A stretch of 64,000 nt of DNA, taken from the NCBI RefSeq assembly GCF_004924335.1, contig NZ_CP024633.1, forward strand, positions 1,922,001-1,986,000. The letters are read 5' to 3'. Under the pieces are notes generated by a model. That model saw nothing but the letters and a program-made list of their open reading frames with translations, made no database searches and had not been told where the DNA came from. The position numbers and the translations under genes were made by a program. Each line of letters starts with the position of its first letter. Positions within the stretch are counted from its first letter, which is position 1. The DNA is from Mycobacteroides salmoniphilum. Lineage in GTDB: Bacteria > Actinomycetota > Actinomycetes > Mycobacteriales > Mycobacteriaceae. Of this stretch, positions 27,699 through 36,033 are shown in pieces.

Positions 27699-30600
27699 TT
27701 GGTCGCGGTGGCCATTATTGGCATTGGATGCAGGTTCCCCGGGGGCATTGAAGACGCGGATTCCTTCTGGGAGTTCGTATTGCGCAGAGGCGACGCCGTG
27801 GCCGACATCCCGAAGGATCGGTGGGACGCGGACAAGTACTACGACCCCGATCCCGACACCCCGGGCCGGATGTACACCCGGCGAGGCAGCTTCCTCACCC
27901 AAGGATTCCGGCGGTTCGACGCGGACTTCTTCGGGATCTCGCATCGCGAGGCCGCCGTCCTGGACCCACAGCAGCGGCTCCTTCTCGAAACCTCCTGGGA
28001 GGCACTCGACGACGCGGGCATCGCCGGAAAAGCTTTGGGCGGCAAAGTGGGAACGTTCATTGGCGGCTTTATGAACGACAACATGGTCAGCCGGGCGCTC
28101 GCCCGCAACCTCGAAAAGATCAACAACTTCGCCGCGTTCAGCGCGTCCCAGACTTTGCTGTCGAACCGCATCGCCCATGCGCTGGACCTGTGGGGGCCCA
28201 GCATGACCGTGGACACGGCGTGCTCTTCCTCCCTGGTGACAACGCACCTCGCGGTGCGGGCGGTCGCGGGTGGTGAGTGCGATGTGGCGCTCGCGGGTGG
28301 CGTGAACGCCATGTTCCAGCCGGAAACCTTCATCACGATGTGTAAGGGCAGGTTTCTCGCCGCGGACGGCCGTTGCAAGTCATTCGATGCGGCCGCCGAT
28401 GGCTACGGTCGTGGTGAGGGCGTCGGTGTTGTCGTGCTCAAAAACCTCGAACAGGCGCAGCGCGACGGCGACCGCATCTACGCGGTGATCCGGGGCAGCG
28501 GGGTCAATCAGGACGGCAGGACGATAGCGTTGCCCGTGCCGAATCCGGTGTCGCAGCAGCGGCTTGCCGAGCAGGTGCTCGAGGAGGCGGGCGTCGACCC
28601 CGCCCTCGTCGGATACATCGAGGCCCATGGCACGGGCACGAGTGTCGGCGACCCGCTGGAGGCGGAGGCGTTGGGCCATTCGTACGGTCAGGCGGCCGGC
28701 CGCACGCAGCCTCTGCTGATCGGATCGGTGAAGAACAACTTCGGGCACACCGAGGCCGCCGCGGGCGTCGCGGGTCTGATCAAGGCCGCGCTCACCGTGC
28801 AGCGCAGGACCGTTTTGCCGCAGGTCGTCCTCGACAAGCTCAACCCCGCAATCCCCTTCGACGAGCTCGGGATTCGGATTCCGACCGAGGTTCAGGCCTA
28901 CCCCGATCTGGGTGCCCCGGCGTACGCCGCGGTGAACAGCTTTGGCTATGGCGGGACCAACGCACACGTCCTTGTGGAGGAGCCGCCGGCGCCGGTCGCC
29001 GTGGCGCCGGTCAGGGACAGCATCCGGATCTTCCCGGTCTCCGCCCGCAGTGGTGCCGCGCTCCACGAGGTCGCCGGCCGGTACGCCGAACTCCTCAAGT
29101 CCGAGGGGGGTGCAGCGGGCACAGAAGGCACAGTCTCCGACGAGACCGCACAACGCCTGAAGACCGCGGTCACCGGGCGCCGGGCGCAGCATTACCTCCG
29201 GAAGGGTTTCCTCTACAGCGGCGCGGATGACCTTCTCGCACAGCTAAATTCGTATGCCCAGAGTGACGAGGCGGCGCCCGCGCGTGCGCTGGTCGAGGGG
29301 ATCTCCGATCCCGTGTTCGTCTTCAGCGGCATGGGTCCGCAGTGGTGGGGGATGGCGCGCGGCCTGTTGGAGCGCCCTGGCGCCTTCCGCGATGCGGCCG
29401 CCGAGATCGATGCGGTGTTCCGGGAGGTGTCGGGTTGGTCGGTGATCGCCGAGTTGCTGCGAACCGAGGGGAACTCCCGTGTCAGTCGTACGGAGATCGC
29501 GCAGCCGGCGAACTTCCTTGTGCAGGCGGCACTTGCGAAGCACCTCCAACAGTTCGGGATCCGGCCCACGGCGGTGGTGGGACACAGTGTCGGGGAGGTC
29601 GCCGCGGCGTATGTGAGCGGCGCACTGTCCCTACGGGACGCCGCCACCGTCTCGTATCACCGTTCCCGCCTGCAGGCCAAGACGGCGGGGTCCGGCGGCA
29701 TGCTCGCCGTGGGTCTGGATGCGGGGGAGGCCCAGCGCCGGATCGCGCGCTTCGGATCGGCGGTGTGTGTCGCGGCGATCAACAGCGCCGCGGCAACCAC
29801 GCTGTCCGGTGATTCGAAAGCCCTGCGGGTACTGCACGATGAGCTCGCCGACGATGGCGTCTTTGCCCGGATGCTGCATGTGGAGGTTCCGTATCACAGT
29901 CAGCTCATGGACCCCATCCTTGGTGAGCTCGCGGCGGCGCTGGCCGGACTTGCCCCCCGTCGGGCGGACGTGCCGCTGTATTCGACGGTCACCGGCGAAA
30001 AGGCCGATGGTGAGGCATTCGCCGACCCGGACTATTGGTGCAAGAACGTGCGCGAAAGCGTGCTGTTCGCGAAGGCCATCGACACGCTCATCGATGACCG
30101 GTACCGGGTGTTCCTGGAGCTTGGGCCGCACCCGGTGCTCCTCGGGAACATTCGTGAAAGCTTTGTGCGCCATAGTGTTTCGGGCGCCGCCGTCCCGACA
30201 CTGCACCGTGAGCAGGATGACGAGCAATCAGTGCTGCAGGCCGTCACCGACTTGTACGCGGTGGGTGCGATCGATACTCCCGGTGAGGCCGATCTCTACA
30301 CGAACGGCTCGATCCCGCATATGGATCTACCGAAGTACCCGTGGTCGCAAGAGGAATTGTGGGAGGAAGACCCCCTCACGCTGCGCGCGCGCTACGGAGA
30401 CGCCGATCGCTTTGCTCTTCTCGGCGATAGGGCAGAAGCGCTGACACCGCAATGGGAGGTGACCCTGGCTCCCGCGAACCTGCCCTGGTTGCCCGACCAC
30501 ACGGTCCTCGGTTCGGTCGTGCTGCCAGGAACCGCGTATCTCGACGCCGCGCTGTCCGCCGTGCGTCAACGCTCTGGCCGTGGGCAGGCCGGACTGGACT

Positions 30601-33600
30601 CGGTGGTCTTCGCGGTGCCGCTGGTCGTCGCCGAACACGACGCGCCGATCACCCGTCTGACCGTGGACGAGCCCACCAAACGGTTCACCGTCAATGGCCG
30701 TTCCGCGCAGACCCAGCTGTGGACGGCACATGCCAACGGCAGACTGGTTGAGGCGAATCTGGGGTCGTTGCGGATTGATGTCCCGCAGTCCGAGCACGAC
30801 AGGGTCTTCGAGGGCGAAGACGTCTACAAGGGTTTGGCCGCGGTCGGACTGTCCTACGGTCCCGCGTTTCAGCGCATCCAGAATGTGCGTATCGGCTCGG
30901 CGGGCTGCGTCGCGCAGCTGGCGAGTCCGGAAGCGGTACCCGAGCCGGGGACCACACCCAAGCACGCCGTCCACCCCGCACTCGCCGACGCGGCCCTGCA
31001 GTGCATCGCGGTCCTCTTGGCGGCGCGTCCGGAGCTGGACATACCTCCGACGGCGCATATCCCGGCCTCGGTGGACCGGGTGCGCCTGTACCACGAGCTG
31101 CCCGAGGACCCGATCGCGGTCGTCGAGATCACGAGCACGCAGCCGCTGCGCGCGAACGCCTATCTCGCTTCGCCGGACGGCGATGTCGCGCTGGCCATGA
31201 TCGGAGTGACGCTGCGACCCGTGGGGTCGGCATCGGACCCGCTATCCGAACTTGACCAGTACTTCTACGAGCCTCGTTGGGAGCCGTTCGACGAGGAGCC
31301 GGAAGGGCAAGAGGGACAACGCGCCCCGGCGCCTGTTACCACTGTTCACACGGCGAACGCGATCGTCGAGATCGGGGATGTGGCCGCCGCTGTCTCCGAA
31401 GGTGCCCGCCGCGCGGCAGGCGCCGGTGTAGCGATCCTGCGCGCCGAAGCTCAGCTGGCAGATCTCGCCGAGACATTCGGCGAAGCGTTGCACGCCGACA
31501 CGTTCTTGCGTGTGTTGGTGACCGTCGGCTCCGGGAAATCCTCGGTAGAGAACCTCCATCAGCTCGTCATGGTCGCGCAGGCATTGCGGACGGTTCTGGA
31601 GGCCGAGACCGAGCGCGGTGTCGTGAACCCGGACGTGCAGGTCGTCGTCGTGAGCACGCACGCCTTCCTCGCACCGGGCGATCGCGACCTCGTCCTGGAC
31701 CAGGCCGCGCTCGTGGGGGCACGCCGGGTGTTGGCGAACGAGCAGCATCCCGCCAAATGGTCTCTGGTGGACTTGTCCGATTCGGTCACCGCGGACGAGG
31801 CGGCCGCAGAGATCAACGCGATGAATCGAGCGGAGGAAGTCGCGGTACGCGCGGGTGTGCGGTGGACCCAGCGGATGCGTCGGTCGCTGTCCGAACTCGT
31901 CGCGCCGTGGGAAGAGACGTTCGAGCCCACGGACCCGGACGTGGCCTATGAGGTACAGATCCCGGATACGCGGACGCTCAAGGACATTGCGCTTCGTGCG
32001 TGTGATCGCGTCGAGCCGGGACCCCGGCAAGTGGAGGTCCGCGTCGAGACCCTGGGACTCAATTACAAGGACCCGCTGAAGGTCCTCGGAATCCTGACAG
32101 AGCGTGAGCTCGGTGAGACCTACTTCAAGCTGGAGCCCGGCATGGAGGGCTTCGGCGTTGTCACGCGCGTTGGCTCCGCGGTCAACGAGCTCCGGGTCGG
32201 CGAGAGCATCGCGGTCGCGGAGCGGGGACTGCTGCGCCGCTACCTGACCTTCGACCTCGACGGTGGCGCCGCCTGGGAGCGGATAGAAGAAGAGCATCTC
32301 CAGCGTGAGGACTTCGATCCGCTCGCGGTGGGTTCCGGTGTTCCGTTCTTCACGGCGGGCTATGCCTTCTACAAGCTTGCCGATCTGCAGCCCGGCGAGA
32401 CGGTCCTTATCCACGGCGCGGCGGGCGGCATGGGCATGGGCGCGGTGCAGATCGCGGTCAACATGGGCGCGGTCGTGTATGCGACCGCCGGTAGTGAGGA
32501 GCGCCGGCGTGCGGCACTGGAGCTCGGCGCTACCGCGGCCTTCGATTCGCGGTCGGTCGGGTTCGTCGACGACATACTGCGGATCACCGAAGGGCGCGGA
32601 GTAGATGTCATCTACAACTCGCTGCCCGGCGAGATGATCGCCCAGAACTTCGCGGTCGCCGGGGAGTTCTGCCGGATCATCGAAATCGGGAAGGCGGACA
32701 TCTACTTCGGCGGAGCGATGGATCTCAAGCCGTTCAGTGGCAACTTGTCGTTCCACGCGATCGACATGGACCGCATGCTGCGGCTGCGTCCGGAAACATT
32801 TCGCGAGCTGCGGCGCGAGTGCACCGAGATGCTCACCTCGGGCAAGCTCACCCCGCTCCCGTTCACGCGGTTCCCGATCGACCAGGTCGTCGGGGCGTTC
32901 GAGGCGGTGTTCCGGGCAGCGCACATGGGACGGATCGTGCTGGATTTGCGCGATCAGACACCCAAGCTGCTGCCGCGCAAGCCAGATCCGGCGCCGGTGC
33001 GTCCCGGCTGCTCCTACCTCATCAGCGGTGGATTCGGCGGCTTCGGGTTGGCCACCGCACGCTCGTTGGCCAGGTCCGGGGCGACCCATCTGATCCTCGC
33101 GGGTCGCAGCGGCGCCACGACGGAGGTTGCGCGGGCGCAGATCGAGGCGCTCAGGGCTGCCGATGTCGACGTGTGGGAAGAACGGATCGACATCAGCGAC
33201 TACGACCAGGTCGCGGATCTGGTCGCGAAGGTGGAGGCCTCGGGCCATCCGCTGCGCGGCGTCTTCCATGCCGCGGCGGTGGCCCATGACGAGGTACTCG
33301 CGGACATCAGTGCGGAGTCGTTGTACAAGGTGTTCGGGCCCAAGGTCGAGGGTGCGCTGAACCTTGACAAGGCCACCCGCGAGCACGATGTGCCACTTGA
33401 CCACTTCGTGCTGTACTCCTCGATCAGTGGCCTCATCGGCATTGTTCCGCAGCTGACCTACGCGGCGGCGAACAGCACACTGGACGGCCTCGCTCAGGCG
33501 CGGCACGCGGCCGGGCTGCCCGCCCTGTCGGTGAGCTGGGGTGCGATGAGTGGCGGTGGCATGGCCGAGGTAGAGGCCATCGTGAAGTTTCTTGATTCGG

Positions 33601-34100
33601 TCGGGCTGCGCCGCCTCAACATGGATCTCGGAGCGGCGCTCATGCACGAGTGCTCCCGATTCACGCTTCCGCATGTCGCCATCGCGGGCGTCGACTGGGG
33701 GGTCTTGCGCACGCCGCTGCCCTCGACGGCCAAGAGCACGCGCTTCGCGCATCTGTCCGCAGAGGCCGCCGCGGTGTCGAACGAACAGGCTGCCTTCCGT
33801 GCGGCGGTGTTGGCCCTGCCGGAGGAAGAACGCGGCCCGATGGTCACCAAGGAACTGGCCAAGGAGCTCGCCAACGTGCTCAAGGTTGACGTGGACAGCA
33901 TCGACCCCACCGGGCCGATCGCCGACCTGGGGATCGACTCCCTCATGGCGGTGGAGTTCGCCGCCCGTGCCGGCAAGCAGTTGAACATCCAGATCAGTGC
34001 GTTCCAGTTCACCCCCGACCTCACCCTCGAGGCTGTCGGTGCCCGCGTCGCACTACTCATTGCGCAAGGGGTCGGCGATCCCGAGCACGACGCGATATAG
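27699..34100 (+). CDS. Single-module fully reducing type I polyketide synthase (MAS-like architecture)
   Basis: A 2133-residue synthase with the domain order KS-AT-DH-pseudoKR-ER-KR-ACP, as in mycocerosic acid synthase. KS: Cys175 in DTACSSSL. AT: Ser630 in GHSVGEV, with the selectivity motif VPYH (Tyr732-His733) rather than methylmalonyl-type YASH. DH: His934 in DHTVLGSVVLPG and Asp in HPALADAALQ. ER: HGAAGGMGMGAVQIA near 1570. KR: SGGFGGFGLATA near 1777 and YAAANS. ACP: Ser2081 in GIDSLMAVEF. All reducing domains look intact, so an iteratively extended saturated acyl chain is predicted. The start is TTG 27699 with AGGAGAGG 8 nt upstream. No FadD or PapA gene is adjacent. Confidence 0.93.
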   Translation: MVAVAIIGIGCRFPGGIEDADSFWEFVLRRGDAVADIPKDRWDADKYYDPDPDTPGRMYTRRGSFLTQGFRRFDADFFGISHREAAVLDPQQRLLLETSWEALDDAGIAGKALGGKVGTFIGGFMNDNMVSRALARNLEKINNFAAFSASQTLLSNRIAHALDLWGPSMTVDTACSSSLVTTHLAVRAVAGGECDVALAGGVNAMFQPETFITMCKGRFLAADGRCKSFDAAADGYGRGEGVGVVVLKNLEQAQRDGDRIYAVIRGSGVNQDGRTIALPVPNPVSQQRLAEQVLEEAGVDPALVGYIEAHGTGTSVGDPLEAEALGHSYGQAAGRTQPLLIGSVKNNFGHTEAAAGVAGLIKAALTVQRRTVLPQVVLDKLNPAIPFDELGIRIPTEVQAYPDLGAPAYAAVNSFGYGGTNAHVLVEEPPAPVAVAPVRDSIRIFPVSARSGAALHEVAGRYAELLKSEGGAAGTEGTVSDETAQRLKTAVTGRRAQHYLRKGFLYSGADDLLAQLNSYAQSDEAAPARALVEGISDPVFVFSGMGPQWWGMARGLLERPGAFRDAAAEIDAVFREVSGWSVIAELLRTEGNSRVSRTEIAQPANFLVQAALAKHLQQFGIRPTAVVGHSVGEVAAAYVSGALSLRDAATVSYHRSRLQAKTAGSGGMLAVGLDAGEAQRRIARFGSAVCVAAINSAAATTLSGDSKALRVLHDELADDGVFARMLHVEVPYHSQLMDPILGELAAALAGLAPRRADVPLYSTVTGEKADGEAFADPDYWCKNVRESVLFAKAIDTLIDDRYRVFLELGPHPVLLGNIRESFVRHSVSGAAVPTLHREQDDEQSVLQAVTDLYAVGAIDTPGEADLYTNGSIPHMDLPKYPWSQEELWEEDPLTLRARYGDADRFALLGDRAEALTPQWEVTLAPANLPWLPDHTVLGSVVLPGTAYLDAALSAVRQRSGRGQAGLDSVVFAVPLVVAEHDAPITRLTVDEPTKRFTVNGRSAQTQLWTAHANGRLVEANLGSLRIDVPQSEHDRVFEGEDVYKGLAAVGLSYGPAFQRIQNVRIGSAGCVAQLASPEAVPEPGTTPKHAVHPALADAALQCIAVLLAARPELDIPPTAHIPASVDRVRLYHELPEDPIAVVEITSTQPLRANAYLASPDGDVALAMIGVTLRPVGSASDPLSELDQYFYEPRWEPFDEEPEGQEGQRAPAPVTTVHTANAIVEIGDVAAAVSEGARRAAGAGVAILRAEAQLADLAETFGEALHADTFLRVLVTVGSGKSSVENLHQLVMVAQALRTVLEAETERGVVNPDVQVVVVSTHAFLAPGDRDLVLDQAALVGARRVLANEQHPAKWSLVDLSDSVTADEAAAEINAMNRAEEVAVRAGVRWTQRMRRSLSELVAPWEETFEPTDPDVAYEVQIPDTRTLKDIALRACDRVEPGPRQVEVRVETLGLNYKDPLKVLGILTERELGETYFKLEPGMEGFGVVTRVGSAVNELRVGESIAVAERGLLRRYLTFDLDGGAAWERIEEEHLQREDFDPLAVGSGVPFFTAGYAFYKLADLQPGETVLIHGAAGGMGMGAVQIAVNMGAVVYATAGSEERRRAALELGATAAFDSRSVGFVDDILRITEGRGVDVIYNSLPGEMIAQNFAVAGEFCRIIEIGKADIYFGGAMDLKPFSGNLSFHAIDMDRMLRLRPETFRELRRECTEMLTSGKLTPLPFTRFPIDQVVGAFEAVFRAAHMGRIVLDLRDQTPKLLPRKPDPAPVRPGCSYLISGGFGGFGLATARSLARSGATHLILAGRSGATTEVARAQIEALRAADVDVWEERIDISDYDQVADLVAKVEASGHPLRGVFHAAAVAHDEVLADISAESLYKVFGPKVEGALNLDKATREHDVPLDHFVLYSSISGLIGIVPQLTYAAANSTLDGLAQARHAAGLPALSVSWGAMSGGGMAEVEAIVKFLDSVGLRRLNMDLGAALMHECSRFTLPHVAIAGVDWGVLRTPLPSTAKSTRFAHLSAEAAAVSNEQAAFRAAVLALPEEERGPMVTKELAKELANVLKVDVDSIDPTGPIADLGIDSLMAVEFAARAGKQLNIQISAFQFTPDLTLEAVGARVALLIAQGVGDPEHDAI

Positions 34101-34109
34101 GGGATCCGT

Positions 34110-34895
34110 GTGACCGTTGCGACTCCGCGTGAATGTTGGTGGTGGCCCAGGGCTTATCAACCGTCCCTGCCCACCGTGCTGTTCTTTCCGGGCGCCGGGG
34201 CCAATCACGCCGGTGAGCAGCACCTGGTTCCGCATCTGGCGGGGGTGAACTTCGGGGTGTGGCGGATGCCGGGGCGCAGCACCCGATCGACCGAGCCATC
34301 GCCGGAGAGTCTGCGCGCGCTGTCGGCGGACTGCGCGTCGGCGATCATCGGGCTCGGCTGCCGTCGACCGGTCCTCGCGGGAAAGAGTTTCGGCGGGCTA
34401 TTCGGTTACACGGTGTGTCAGGCGTTGGAGTCGCGGGACTTCGCGGTGGGCCGGTTCGTCCCGGTGGTGAGCGGGCATCCGTCTTTGTGGCGAATGGATG
34501 CTCTCTACGCCAAGACGCGGGGCCATAACCCGAAACAACACGCGCTCTGGCGGCTTACCAATGACGAGCAGCGCGGGGCGTGGCCGCCGAAGAAGATAGC
34601 GGATGAGTCGCTGCTGGAGCAGGCGCGGCTGCATGCGGTAATCGATTTCAGTCTTGGCCTGCAATCGATTTCACGGCGCCGGATCCAGACGCCGATCACC
34701 GAGGTGAGCGCAAAGGACGATGAGGTGATCCCGAAGTTTGCGCCGCCACGCCGATGGGCCCCATACACAAAGGGGGAGTTCACGAGCATCCTCGTGACAG
34801 GCGGGCACTACTTCTATTGGTCGAATCCGCAGGCCTTGGCGACAATCTTGACGCACGAGGCAGAGCTGGCCCTCGGCGGCTCGTACTCCTATTAG
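34110..34895 (+). CDS. Type II thioesterase-like alpha/beta hydrolase
   Basis: A 261-residue alpha/beta hydrolase 9 nt downstream of the PKS and probably co-translated with it. FFPGAGANHAG supplies the oxyanion loop. The nucleophile is Ser93 in AGKSFGGLFGY, where the usual His of GHSxG is Lys. A candidate Asp lies in SAKDDEVIP and the His in VTGGHYFYW. It would either release the finished acyl chain from the PKS, which has no TE domain, or edit stalled chains. The length fits stand-alone type II thioesterases. Confidence 0.8.
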   Translation: MTVATPRECWWWPRAYQPSLPTVLFFPGAGANHAGEQHLVPHLAGVNFGVWRMPGRSTRSTEPSPESLRALSADCASAIIGLGCRRPVLAGKSFGGLFGYTVCQALESRDFAVGRFVPVVSGHPSLWRMDALYAKTRGHNPKQHALWRLTNDEQRGAWPPKKIADESLLEQARLHAVIDFSLGLQSISRRRIQTPITEVSAKDDEVIPKFAPPRRWAPYTKGEFTSILVTGGHYFYWSNPQALATILTHEAELALGGSYSY

Positions 34896-34904
34896 CCGCC
34901 GAGG
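34871..34904. terminator. Inverted repeat between convergent thioesterase and secreted-protein genes
   Basis: Perfect 11-bp arms CCTCGGCGGCT (34871-34881) and AGCCGCCGAGG (34894-34904) with a 12-nt loop. The thioesterase stop codon overlaps the start of the right arm. No T run follows on either side, so it would be a GC-rich hairpin terminator of the mycobacterial kind. Confidence 0.55.
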
Positions 34905-34915
34905 CCGACGCGGTA

Positions 34916-35281
34916 CTACGGGGTTTCGCGCTGGCAGTCCGGGCCGGTGTACTGCCAGTTCGGATTGCTTGAGTATTCGCAACCCGGACCCACGTACTTC
35001 CAGTTCGGGGCCGGGGCCGGCAGTCGCCCGCCTTCGCCCTGCCAGTTTCGGCCTGAGTACCGCCAACCCCACGCGTCGAACCAGCTGTCGGGGTTGACAC
35101 AGCCTTCGACGTTTCCTGGTCCCCACGGAGGCGGGGGTGAGGGATACGGTCCGTTAAAGCACACATCCGTGGGGGCGGGAGTCGGCTGCGCCGACGCCGG
35201 GCCCGCGCTCAGCAGAGCGATCGGGGCGGCGATGACGCCTGCTGCTAACACGGCCTGCCCGACCATGATGATCTTGTTCAT
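34916..35281 (-). CDS. Small secreted Trp/Pro-rich protein with four cysteines
   Basis: A 121-residue protein with a clear signal peptide (MNKIIMVGQAVLAAGVIAAP, predicted cut after Ala31 in GPASA). The mature part, about 90 residues, is rich in W, P, G and Y. It carries four cysteines (41, 61, 101, 116) and a repeated unit NWKYVGPGC / NWQYTGPDC near the C-terminus, preceded by a related WRYSGRNW. The ATG has GGAGG 8 nt upstream. I do not recognise a named family. It is probably exported, disulfide-bonded and surface-associated or extracellular. Confidence 0.8.
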   Translation of the reverse strand: MNKIIMVGQAVLAAGVIAAPIALLSAGPASAQPTPAPTDVCFNGPYPSPPPPWGPGNVEGCVNPDSWFDAWGWRYSGRNWQGEGGRLPAPAPNWKYVGPGCEYSSNPNWQYTGPDCQRETP

Positions 35282-35556
35282 CGCACAACCTCCGACGTTG
35301 GATGCCGCTGTGATTCCGCAAGATTAGCGCACTGTTGCGCGTTTTCTCGGTAATTGTGGTAATTGCGCTCGTTGGCGTATCACCATCCGAAACGAGGTCT
35401 ATCGCGCGTGCGCTACCAGCCGTATTGCCCGTCTGAACGGTGTCGATATCTCGGCCGCGGCGGCGGCCGATCGGTTCGCTGATCCAGGCCGCGCCCACGC
35501 GGCGGAGAGCTCACCGCGCAGCGGCGCGAACCGGGTCACCGCTACGCTGCTGAGAC
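35282..35556. promoter_or_regulatory. Intergenic promoter region of the secreted-protein gene
   Basis: A 275-bp gap between divergent genes. On minus, TAATCT (35321-35326) is a candidate -10 about 40 nt before the secreted-protein start. Just upstream lies a 9-bp tandem repeat, GGTAATTGT followed by GGTAATTGC (35349-35366), where an activator might bind. GCGCA-CTGT-TGCGC (35327-35340) is a small inverted repeat next to the -10. Nothing convincing is seen for the plus-strand gene. Confidence 0.4.
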
Positions 35557-35886
35557 GTGGCACGTCGCAAACATGCTCAGCCCTGCAAGTGGTGCGGGCG
35601 CGAAGTCGATGACGCAGAGCTGGGCCGCCGGCGCCAATACTGTCGCCAATCCTGCCGCCAGCGCGCGTATGAACAGCGCGCGGCGGTCAAGGGCACTTCG
35701 GTGCCCGCAGATGCCGTCGTGCTGACCGCTGACGAAGCGACGGACCTGGCCGATCGGGTGTACCAGGCGCGGTGCGCGGCCGAGGATGTCGCGACTGCCG
35801 TCGAGGAGGGCGCGACCCACGACGAGCTGCGCCAGTTGTGCGAGGAACTGCTGCGTGCCACCAAGGCCGCCGACGGCTGGCGCTAG
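35557..35886 (+). CDS. Small Cys4 (zinc-ribbon-like) conserved protein
   Basis: A 109-residue basic protein. The N-terminal CKWC (Cys10, Cys13) and YCRQSC (Cys29, Cys33) form a CX2C-X15-CX3C set that could bind zinc, flanked by a strongly basic helix RRRQYCRQSCRQRAYEQR. The C-terminal half (about 50-109) is acidic and helical. The fold resembles short zinc-finger proteins of actinobacteria; a nucleic-acid-related role is plausible but unproven. Start GTG 35557. Confidence 0.7.
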   Translation: MARRKHAQPCKWCGREVDDAELGRRRQYCRQSCRQRAYEQRAAVKGTSVPADAVVLTADEATDLADRVYQARCAAEDVATAVEEGATHDELRQLCEELLRATKAADGWR

Positions 35887-35969
35887 CTTCTGCCGTTCGC
35901 TCAGGTGAGGGATACCCGTCGAATCAGCGCGATATTAACTCTTCACGGAATCCAAACGCGCCCATAGTT

Positions 35970-35997
35970 TGTCAACACCTGTCGATACCTTGTCGAT
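35970..35997. promoter_or_regulatory. Three phased TGTC repeats upstream of the sulfonate operon
   Basis: TGTCAAC (35970-35976), TGTCGAT (35980-35986) and TGTCGAT (35991-35997) repeat at 10- and 11-bp intervals, one helical turn each, ending 36 bp before the permease ATG. This is a plausible operator array for a sulfur- or sulfonate-responsive regulator, or an UP/-35-like element. Confidence 0.45.
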
Positions 35998-36033
35998 GCT
36001 AGCCGCCGACCCGTGAGGATTCCCGAGCTTTTC

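Noticed and set aside
31242..33752. 836-codon open frame on minus inside the PKS
   Set aside because: It is antisense to the ER, KR and linker regions of a clear PKS, has no recognisable domains, and arises from the high third-position GC of the real gene.
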